From contig JAEZMB010000042.1 of NCBI GenBank assembly GCA_023435825.1, positions 1-10,054 of the forward strand: a stretch of DNA of 10,054 nucleotides, read 5' to 3'. The stretch's first letter is position 1. The number at the start of each line of letters is the position of its first letter. The DNA comes from Pseudomonadota bacterium (GTDB lineage Bacteria > Desulfobacterota > Desulfovibrionia > Desulfovibrionales > Desulfovibrionaceae). Of this stretch, positions 1-5,051 are shown in pieces. A program made the translations under genes and the position numbers. The notes under the pieces were generated by a model that made no database searches, had not been told where the DNA came from, and saw nothing but the letters and a program-made list of their open reading frames with translations.

Positions 1-57
1 GCGCGGGGGGGGGGGGGCCCGCCGCCCCCAGACCCCCCGATTGAAGAAAGGGGTTAA
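1..57 (+). repeat. Partial copy of dispersed GC-hairpin intergenic element
   Basis: The window opens with a run of 13 G (5-17), then C-rich blocks and the segment GATTGAAGAAAGGGGTTAAG between C6 and G6 blocks. The same layout (C block, TTGAAGAAAGG-TTTAA-like core, G block) occurs on the minus strand at 848-883 and on the plus strand near 7569-7592. I therefore read this as the 3' part of one family of intergenic elements, in plus orientation. Its 5' end, including any GATGCCTCCGGCGGCC head, lies outside the window. Function is unknown. The G13 and C6/G6 blocks can form a strong stem. Confidence 0.55.
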
Positions 58-383
58 GGGGGGTTGGGTCGGAGTTTGGTACTTGCGTCGGCTGGGGGCC
101 TCAAGAAATCATTCGGTTTTCCGGGAGACGCCGTTGCTTTGGCGGAGAGCCAGCCCCTGACGTTTGGCGAGAAGGGGCGAAGGGCAGCGAGCGTGGATTT
201 GGCGGATGGATGCCCAAGGGCACATCACGGAAAGGCAAAAGAAAAGGCCGCAAGGAACTGAGAGGCGTCCGTTCTCTTTTTCAGAAGCGGATAACCTCTC
301 CACATGCGGCCAGTTTGGGGATTACGGCGTTGCCGGGAGACAGTCAATCGCACTGGACGGCGCGACGTCGTGGACAATACGCG
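58..383. other. Non-coding stretch 3' of fliQ, no gene recognised
   Basis: No open frame here resembles a known protein, and the short frames on both strands overlap one another without a preferred one. There is no fliR or flhB start after fliQ, so fliQ is probably the last flagellar gene of this cluster. I found small inverted repeats, such as TGCCC-AA-GGGCA at 211-222, and a weak GAAC/GTTC hairpin followed by TCTTTTTC around 257-286 on the plus strand. No convincing minus-strand terminator for fliQ is visible. Confidence 0.5.
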
Positions 384-653
384 TCAGCGCAAATACGTCG
401 GGATATTCATGAAAAGCTCCCGCGTGAAATTGAGCATCTTGTCCATCATCCAGGGGAAGGCGAGCAGCAGGGCGATGAACATGGACAGGATCTTCGGCAC
501 GAAGGTGAGGGTCATTTCCTGAATCTGGGTGGCCGCCTGGAGCACCGAGACGAACACACCGACTACAAGGCTCACCGCCAGCATGGGCAGGGCCAGGAAC
601 AGCGCCAACTCGATGGCCTGGCGCGACAGGGCGACAACCATATCCGTGGTCAT
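384..653 (-). CDS. fliQ: Flagellar export gate protein FliQ
   Basis: FliQ is a small inner-membrane subunit of the flagellar type III export gate, where it assembles with FliP and FliR at the centre of the basal body. The 89-residue product has the usual family length and two hydrophobic hairpin segments (about residues 16-39 and 53-75). The family-typical stretch QAATQIQEMTLTFVPKI lies between them. The ATG start is well supported by AAGGAG (662-667, minus strand), 8 nt upstream. fliP lies 309 bp upstream instead of being directly adjacent, with a repeat element and hairpins in between, so fliQ may be translated and perhaps transcribed separately from fliP. No fliR follows within the window. 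The family call is secure; its regulation is inferred. Confidence 0.95.
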   Translation of the reverse strand: MTTDMVVALSRQAIELALFLALPMLAVSLVVGVFVSVLQAATQIQEMTLTFVPKILSMFIALLLAFPWMMDKMLNFTRELFMNIPTYLR

Positions 654-661
654 GGCGGGTG

Positions 662-667
662 CTCCTT
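662..667 (-). promoter_or_regulatory. Shine-Dalgarno site of fliQ
   Basis: AAGGAG on the minus strand sits 8 nt before the fliQ ATG. It is a near-consensus ribosome-binding site, supporting independent translation initiation of fliQ despite its distance from fliP. Confidence 0.75.
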
Positions 668-717
668 ATAGGTTGCGCGGCGCGTTTGCGCGCACCGCAC
701 CGTCTCGTCTCAAGTAA

Positions 718-737
718 TGCCGCCGAACGCGGCGGCA
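718..737 (-). other. Strong hairpin in the fliP-fliQ spacer
   Basis: TGCCGCCG and CGGCGGCA form a perfect 8-bp stem with a 4-nt loop. No T-run follows on the minus strand (TTACTTG follows), so it is not a standard intrinsic terminator. A second GC-rich inverted repeat (TGCGCG / CGCGCA, 674-694) lies between it and the fliQ ribosome-binding site. Either could act as an RNA-stability or processing structure in the fliP-fliQ mRNA. Confidence 0.5.
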
Positions 738-847
738 ATGTCCTTGCCGCATCCGCTGGTCGCTTTCGTGATCACGCGGCCAAGAAACCAGCATCGTCCC
801 TTCGTCCGCCGCTTAGGCTTCTAGCGGGTCAAAGCGCCAAGCCCCTT

Positions 848-920
848 CCAAAACCCCTTAAACCCTTTCTTCAGTCGGGGTTTCCAAAGGGGCTCAGCCC
901 CTTTGGCCGCCGGAGGCATC
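848..920 (-). repeat. Dispersed GC-hairpin intergenic element between fliP and fliQ
   Basis: Read on the minus strand, the element starts with GATGCCTCCGGCGGCC (920-905). A perfect 10-bp stem, CCAAAGGGGC-TGA-GCCCCTTTGG (906-884), overlaps its end. Then come AAACCCC, GACTGAAGAAAGGGTTTAAG and a G block. The 16-bp head is identical to that at 7359-7374, downstream of topA. A purine-rich tract (921-962) lies between the fliP stop codon and the element, as also seen after topA. The element lies in fliP orientation. The hairpin lacks a following T-run, so I do not call it an intrinsic terminator, though it may attenuate transcription or protect the upstream mRNA 3' end. Confidence 0.75.
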
Positions 921-962
921 CTCTCTCCTCTTCTCATCTCCTCTCTTCACGCTCTTCCCTGC

Positions 963-1724
963 TCACGTCGTCGTAAACGAGTTGACCAGCGAAGCGACGA
1001 TGAGTCCCCAACCATCCACGAGCACGAACAACAGCAGTTTGAACGGCATGGCGATGGTGGCCGGCGGCAGCATCATCATGCCCATGGCCAGCAGGATGGA
1101 CGAGATGACCATGTCGAGGATGAGGAACGGGATATAGATGAGAAAGCCGATGGTAAACGCGGTCTTGAGCTCGCTGATCATGAACCCGGCGGCCAGCATG
1201 ATGGTCGGCACGTCGCCCTTGTCCTTGGGGCGTTCCATCTTGGTGATGGTGTAGAAGACGGACAGGTCTTTTTCCCGGGTGTGTTTGAAGAGGAATTCGC
1301 GCAGCGGCGCTTCGGCTTTCTTGAGCGCGTCGGTGAAGCTGATTTCCTCGTTCATGTAGGGTTGCAGGGCGTTGTCGTTTATGGCCTTGCCGGTGGGGTA
1401 CATGATGACGGCCGTCAGAAAAATGGCGAGGCTGGCCAGGATTTGCGTCGGCGGCACCTGCTGCACGCCCATGGCTTGGCGCAGGAACGAAAACACCACG
1501 ATGATGCGGGTAAACGAGGTGACGGTCAGCACGAAGGACGGGGCCAGGGACAGGACGGTCAGGGCGAACAGGATTTCGAGCAGGGTGGAGACGCGTTCGG
1601 GCGAGGTCTGTCCGGCGGCCAGGGACAGGGACAGCGACGGCGCGTCCTGGGCCAGGGCGAGGGCCGGGACGGCCAGCAGCGCGCCGAAAAAGGCCAGGGC
1701 GAAAAGGCGGCTAGGGCGCGTCAT
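963..1724 (-). CDS. fliP: Flagellar export gate protein FliP
   Basis: FliP is the main pore-forming subunit of the flagellar protein export gate in the inner membrane. The 253-residue product from the ATG at 1724 matches the usual length of about 245-255. It begins with a cleavable signal peptide (MTRPSRLFALAFFGALL..., likely cleavage after ALALA near residue 25), as is typical of FliP. Hydrophobic segments follow near residues 45-68, 85-110, 185-210 and 215-240. Family hallmarks include SFTRIIVVFSFLRQAMG, PPTQILASLAIFLT and the C-terminal MGMMMLPPATIAMPFKLLLF. A start 23 codons upstream (1793) is possible but would bury the signal peptide behind a proline-rich leader. The chosen start overlaps the fliO end by 14 bp and has only a weak ribosome-binding site, suggesting translational coupling. 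Confidence 0.95.
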   Translation of the reverse strand: MTRPSRLFALAFFGALLAVPALALAQDAPSLSLSLAAGQTSPERVSTLLEILFALTVLSLAPSFVLTVTSFTRIIVVFSFLRQAMGVQQVPPTQILASLAIFLTAVIMYPTGKAINDNALQPYMNEEISFTDALKKAEAPLREFLFKHTREKDLSVFYTITKMERPKDKGDVPTIMLAAGFMISELKTAFTIGFLIYIPFLILDMVISSILLAMGMMMLPPATIAMPFKLLLFVLVDGWGLIVASLVNSFTTT

Positions 1725-2076
1725 CGGTCTTGGCCGTCTTGGCGGCCAGGGCGTCGGCGAAATCGGTGGTTGCGGCATGGTCGACCTCGGCAAGGCGGGT
1801 GATGGTATGGTCGGTGACCCCGAGCACCAGGTCTTTATTCAAGAACCGCACCACCACCACGGATTTTTTGGGTCCGACCGGAAGATGGTCCATGAGGCGC
1901 AGGCTTCCGCCCCGACCGCCCGGTCCCAGGCCGATCTTGGGGCCGTAGCGTTTGAGCAGCCAGAAGGCGGCGAAGATGACCCCGAGCAGCACGGCCAGGG
2001 TCAGGCCCATCTTGAGGGCCACGCCGGTGAGGCCGTACTCGACGGCGGGCAGTGTGGCGGCGCTGGGATCAGGCAA
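1711..2076 (-). CDS. fliO: Flagellar biosynthesis protein FliO
   Basis: FliO is a small membrane protein that aids assembly of the FliP ring of the export gate. The 121-residue product has a short N-terminus, one transmembrane segment (about residues 15-41) and a cytoplasmic domain. The sequence RLMDHLPVGPKKSVVVVRF followed by KDLVLGVTDHTITRLAEV is the characteristic FliO core. The start is a TTG that overlaps the fliN stop by 8 bp. GGTGA on the minus strand (2087-2083) lies 6 nt upstream, and the next Met (residue 23) falls inside the membrane segment, so the TTG is preferred. The gene order fliN-fliO-fliP supports the call, as FliO itself is poorly conserved. Confidence 0.9.
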   Translation of the reverse strand: MPDPSAATLPAVEYGLTGVALKMGLTLAVLLGVIFAAFWLLKRYGPKIGLGPGGRGGSLRLMDHLPVGPKKSVVVVRFLNKDLVLGVTDHTITRLAEVDHAATTDFADALAAKTAKTDDAP

Positions 2077-2635
2077 GCTGTTTCACCCGTTCGATGGGGC
2101 TGATGATGTCGGTCAGGCGCACGCCGAATTTTTCGTTGATGACCACGGCTTCGCCCCGGGCCACGAGTTTGCCGTTGACGTAGATTTCCAGCGGTTCGCC
2201 GGCCAGCTTGTTGAGCTCGATGACCGAGCCCTGGCCGAGTTGCAGGAGTTCGTTGATTAAAAGCTTGGTGCGCCCCAGTTCGGCCGAGACGTCCAGCGGA
2301 ATGTCCAGGATGAAGTCGAGGTCGCGGCGGATGTTGTCCGGCCGCTGGGCCTTGGCTTCCGGGGTCATGTCCTTGAACTTGGCCTTGGCGCTTTGGCGCG
2401 ACAGGGCTTCCTGGTCGCGTTCGCGCTTGATGGAGGTCTCTTCCTCGTCGGCCAGGGCGGCGGCCCATTCGGCGGCCAGGGCGTCGTCGCCGCCGCCGCC
2501 GCCACCGCCGCCGCCGGAAGGCTGGTCAAAAAGCGCGTCGATGTCGTTTTGGGAAGCCGGTTTTTCGTCCTGGTCTTCCAGGGCGGCGGCCCATTCGGCG
2601 GCGAGTTTGTCCTGGTCGATGTCGTCGGGAGTCAT
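2069..2635 (-). CDS. fliN: Flagellar motor switch protein FliN with an extended, motif-duplicated N-terminus
   Basis: FliN forms the base of the flagellar C-ring and, with FliM, takes part in rotor switching and docking of export chaperones. The C-terminal SpoA/FliN domain (about residues 100-188) is canonical: LDFILDIPLDVSAELGRT, ELLQLGQGSVIELNKLAGEP and GVRLTDIISPIERVKQL. The product is 188 residues, longer than the roughly 137 of E. coli FliN, because of its N-terminus. That region has LAAEWAAAL at 11-19, SQNDIDALFD at 28-37, nine glycines at 41-49 and LAAEWAAAL again at 53-61. The EWAAAL motif resembles the DLWAEALSEQ segment of E. coli FliN. The middle motif resembles the CheY-binding SQxEIDALL segment at the FliM N-terminus. 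fliM is not adjacent. The ATG start has GAGG 7 nt upstream. The family is secure; the role of the N-terminus is inferred. Confidence 0.95.
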   Translation of the reverse strand: MTPDDIDQDKLAAEWAAALEDQDEKPASQNDIDALFDQPSGGGGGGGGGDDALAAEWAAALADEEETSIKRERDQEALSRQSAKAKFKDMTPEAKAQRPDNIRRDLDFILDIPLDVSAELGRTKLLINELLQLGQGSVIELNKLAGEPLEIYVNGKLVARGEAVVINEKFGVRLTDIISPIERVKQLA

Positions 2636-2661
2636 GGTGTAACCTCGCGGCGGCGCGGCGT

Positions 2662-3261
2662 TTATTGGATGACGAAATCCGTGAAATAGACCCGGGAGAC
2701 CTTGGGCTGGCCGATGGCCTGGTTGAGGCGGTCCACGATTTCCTTGCGCAGCAGGATCTTGCCTTCCAGGGTGCTCAAGTCCTGGGAAGTCTTGGAGGAC
2801 AGGAGCATGAGCAGGGCGTCGCGGATCTTGGCCTTGTTGTCTTCGAGCAGTTCCGGGTTGCTGGTCACTTCCACTTCGAGCACCACCTTGAGGTAGCGCC
2901 GGGCGTTGGGGTCGGCCAGGTTGACCACGAAGGGGGGCAGGGCCACGTTGTTGGAGGCGGCCTTGTCCTTGCCGCCGCCGTGTCCGCCGCCGCCCTTGGC
3001 TTCGGTTTTGGCCTCGCCGTGGCCGCCCTCGGCTTTTTTCTCGGCCGGCTTGGCTTCGGCGTGGGCGTCGGCCTTGGGCGCTTCGGCCGGCGCGGCCCCT
3101 TCGGCCGGCGGCGCGGCTGCCGGCGGCTTGGCCGCGAAAAAGGTCAGGTAGGCGAAGTAGCCGCCGCCGCCGAGCAGCAGCAGCAGCACCACCAGGATGA
3201 TGTATTTGATGAGGCCGGATTTTTTCTTTTTCGGTTGTTCTTCGGGCGCTGGATCAGCCAT
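2662..3261 (-). CDS. fliL: Flagellar basal body-associated protein FliL
   Basis: FliL is a single-pass inner-membrane protein that surrounds or associates with stator units and influences motor torque. The 199-residue product has a short cytoplasmic tail with a KKKK cluster (about 11-14), one transmembrane segment (about 17-42) and a periplasmic linker of roughly 60 residues rich in Ala, Pro, Lys, Glu, Gly and His. The conserved FliL domain (about 105-199) follows: PPFVVNLADPNARRYLKVVL, then a helix with NKAKIRDALLMLLSSKT and the C-terminal KVSRVYFTDFVIQ. The linker is longer than in enteric FliL. The ATG has a strong GGAGG 5 nt upstream. It lies 15 bp after yggS and 26 bp before fliN, so it is very likely co-transcribed with both. 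Confidence 0.95.
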   Translation of the reverse strand: MADPAPEEQPKKKKSGLIKYIILVVLLLLLGGGGYFAYLTFFAAKPPAAAPPAEGAAPAEAPKADAHAEAKPAEKKAEGGHGEAKTEAKGGGGHGGGKDKAASNNVALPPFVVNLADPNARRYLKVVLEVEVTSNPELLEDNKAKIRDALLMLLSSKTSQDLSTLEGKILLRKEIVDRLNQAIGQPKVSRVYFTDFVIQ

Positions 3262-3276
3262 GGCTCCCTCCGCGAA

Positions 3277-3966
3277 TCAGATTCTCGGGCCGAACAGGTC
3301 GGTGCCCACCCGCACGTGGGTGGCGCCTTCCGTCACGGCCGCTTCCAGGTCGCCGCTCATGCCCATGGAAAGCACCGGCAGCGGCCGGCCAAGGCGGGAC
3401 GCCAAGGCCTCGCGCAGCTCCCGCAGCCGGGCAAAGGCCGGCCGCGCCCCTTCGGGGTCGTCGAAGACCGGCGGAATGACCATGAGCCCGTCGAGTCGCA
3501 GGTTCGGGCACGCGGCCACGGCTTCGGCCAGGGCGTCCAGGCCGCCCGGCGCGACGCCGGACTTTTGCGCCTCTCCGGCCACGTTGACCTGCAGGCACAC
3601 GGCCTGGGTCAGCTGTTGGGCCACCGCTCTTTTTTGCAATATATGCGCCAGCTCGACGTTGTCCACCGTATGGATCAGGTCGAAGCGCCCCACGGCCAGC
3701 TTGGCCTTGTTGCGCTGCAGATGGCCGATGAAATGCCAGCACAGCCCGGCCGGCGCGGCCTCGATTTTGGGCAGGGCCTCCTGGATGTAGGATTCCCCGA
3801 AGATGGTCTGGCCGCAGGCGGCCAGTTCGGCCACGGCCGAGGCGTCGTGGAATTTCGACACCGCCACCAGCGTCACGTCCGAAGGGTCGCGGCCGCAGTC
3901 CCGGCAGGCCGCCGCTATGCGCTCCAAAACGCCCGTCAGGCGCGTTTTCGCCGTATCCCCGTCCAC
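3277..3966 (-). CDS. yggS: YggS-family pyridoxal-phosphate homeostasis protein
   Basis: Members of the YggS/PROSC family bind pyridoxal 5'-phosphate on an alanine-racemase-like TIM barrel and help keep the free PLP pool in balance. They have no clear enzymatic activity. The PLP lysine is K38 in LVAVSKF. Other family motifs are WHFIGHLQRNKAKL, the NVAGEAQKSGV segment, and SMGMSGDLEAAV followed by GATHVRVGTDLFGPR. The usual GENY motif reads GESY here (residue 59). I place the start at a GTG (3966), giving 229 residues, the normal family length. AGGAG (minus strand 3979-3975) lies 8 nt upstream of it. The in-frame ATG at 4011 would lie inside era and add a poorly matching leader. The gene sits 22 bp after era and 15 bp before fliL. 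Confidence 0.92.
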   Translation of the reverse strand: MDGDTAKTRLTGVLERIAAACRDCGRDPSDVTLVAVSKFHDASAVAELAACGQTIFGESYIQEALPKIEAAPAGLCWHFIGHLQRNKAKLAVGRFDLIHTVDNVELAHILQKRAVAQQLTQAVCLQVNVAGEAQKSGVAPGGLDALAEAVAACPNLRLDGLMVIPPVFDDPEGARPAFARLRELREALASRLGRPLPVLSMGMSGDLEAAVTEGATHVRVGTDLFGPRI

Positions 3967-3974
3967 GAGTCCCG

Positions 3975-3979
3975 CTCCT
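3975..3979 (-). promoter_or_regulatory. Shine-Dalgarno site deciding the yggS GTG start
   Basis: AGGAG on the minus strand, 8 nt before GTG 3966. It lies in the short gap after the era stop and is the reason for preferring the GTG over the upstream ATG inside era. Confidence 0.7.
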
Positions 3980-3988
3980 GCCGAAAAG

Positions 3989-4906
3989 CTACTGGCCAAG
4001 GCCCAGATCACGTAAAAAGGCCCGGTCGTCGGTCCAGTCCGGCCGCACCTTGACCCACAGTTCCAAAAAGACCTGGGACCCCAGCATCTCCTCGATGTCG
4101 GCCCGGGCTTTCTGGCCCACGTCCTTGATGCGCTCGCCGCCCTTGCCGATGACCATGGGCTTGTGGCTTTCCCGGGCCACGTGGATGGCGGCGCGGATCT
4201 TGGTCAGCCCGGGCTTGGACTGTTCGTCCCAGTCCTCGACCGTCACGGCCGTGGAGTAGGGCAGCTCCTCGCCAAGGGCCAAGAAGAGCTTTTCGCGCAC
4301 GATCTCGGCGGCCAGGAACCGCACCGGGGCCGTGGACACCTCGTCCGGGTCGAACTGGTGTACGCCCTGGGGCAGCCGGGCCATGAGCGCGGTCAGCAGA
4401 TCGTCCACGCCAAGGCCGGTGAGCGCGCTGATGGGAAAGATCTCCGCCGCCGGCAGGGCTTCGGACACGGCGGCCAGCACCGGCAGCAGCCGGGCCTTTT
4501 CGCGCACCACATCGGCTTTGTTCAGGGCAATGAGCACCGGCAGCCGACCGTCGCCCACGGCCTTGACGATGGGGCGCAGGTCCGGGGCCAGGCCGTCCAG
4601 GCGGCGGGCGTACTGGGCCGCGTCGAGAATGAGCAGCACCACGTCGGCCTGGCCCAGGGCGGCGTAGGCCGAACGCAACAGCAGCGGGGCGATGCCGCGC
4701 TTTTGGCGGTGCAGGCCCGGGGTGTCCAGGAACACGGCCTGGACGTCGCCCTGGGTGATGATGCCGCTGATCGAGTTGCGGGTGGTCTGCGGCTTGGGCG
4801 AGACAATGGAAATTTTCTGGCCGATGAGGCGGTTAAGCAGGGTGGATTTGCCGGCGTTGGTGGGGCCGAGCATGACCACGTGGCCGAAGCGGGAGACGTT
4901 TTCCAA
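3989..4906 (-). CDS. era: GTPase Era, 16S rRNA-binding ribosome assembly factor
   Basis: Era is an essential GTPase that binds the 3' end of 16S rRNA and helps mature the 30S subunit. The 305-residue product has all GTPase motifs: P-loop GPTNAGKS (14-21), switch I TTRNSISG (41-48), DTPG (61-64), NKAD (129-132) and SAL (160-162). The C-terminal KH domain carries VIGKGG (252-257). The family more often has GRPNVGKS in the P-loop; GPTNAGKS keeps the GxxxxGKS pattern. No in-frame ATG precedes the motif, so the start is the TTG at 4906 with GGAG 6 nt upstream (minus strand 4916-4913). It is the first gene of the minus-strand operon, divergent from topA. A TTG start may moderate its translation (inference). 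Confidence 0.96.
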   Translation of the reverse strand: MENVSRFGHVVMLGPTNAGKSTLLNRLIGQKISIVSPKPQTTRNSISGIITQGDVQAVFLDTPGLHRQKRGIAPLLLRSAYAALGQADVVLLILDAAQYARRLDGLAPDLRPIVKAVGDGRLPVLIALNKADVVREKARLLPVLAAVSEALPAAEIFPISALTGLGVDDLLTALMARLPQGVHQFDPDEVSTAPVRFLAAEIVREKLFLALGEELPYSTAVTVEDWDEQSKPGLTKIRAAIHVARESHKPMVIGKGGERIKDVGQKARADIEEMLGSQVFLELWVKVRPDWTDDRAFLRDLGLGQ

Positions 4907-5051
4907 GGAAGGCTCCGAGGCGGACGGATATTTCGTCGCCGTGCATCATTATTAAAAAGTCATACGCGAAAACCTCATAGGCAAGTATCCCGGCCCGGGG
5001 CAAACGGCAACCCTTGCCTTGCACCCTCGGGCTGGCTATAGCACGCCTGCC
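4907..5051. promoter_or_regulatory. Divergent era/topA intergenic promoter region
   Basis: These 145 bp separate two divergent operons and must hold both promoters unless these lie inside genes. An AT-rich patch (4944-4965) stands out against the GC-rich surroundings and is the likely melting region for era, but I could not settle on a -35/-10 pair for it. Two compact inverted repeats lie in the middle: CCCGG-C-CCGGG (4989-4999) and GGCAA-CCC-TTGCC (5006-5018). Their position makes them candidate operator or structural sites; no regulator is implied by the sequence itself. Confidence 0.5.
5014..5042 (+). promoter_or_regulatory. Candidate sigma70-type promoter of topA
   Basis: TTGCCT (5014-5019) and TATAGC (5037-5042) are separated by exactly 17 bp and fit a housekeeping -35/-10 arrangement with some mismatches. 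A start about 7 nt downstream of the -10 would fall at about 5049, only a few bases before the topA ATG at 5052. That would leave almost no leader, consistent with the absence of a recognisable ribosome-binding site. The match is by eye only. Confidence 0.35.

Noticed and set aside
257..286. GAAC/GTTC hairpin followed by TCTTTTTC on the plus strand
   Set aside because: The stem is only 4 bp with a 12-nt loop; too weak to call a terminator.
806..840. Possible sigma54-type promoter (TTGGCGC...CCCGC, minus strand) upstream of fliQ
   Set aside because: The spacing between GG and GC is 11 and not 10, and the TTGC part is absent.
1725..1793. Upstream ATG for fliP at 1793
   Set aside because: It would place 23 proline-rich residues before the signal peptide and overlap fliO deeply; the ATG at 1724 gives normal FliP length.
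2665..4053. 462-codon plus-strand frame opposite fliL and yggS
   Set aside because: It is antisense to two well-recognised genes, is rich in Gly, His, Gln and Arg as expected of a shadow frame, and has no recognisable motif.
5019..5051. TTG start giving topA 11 extra residues
   Set aside because: The extension is not like TopA N-termini, whereas the ATG at 5052 gives the standard MGKxLxIVESPAK beginning.
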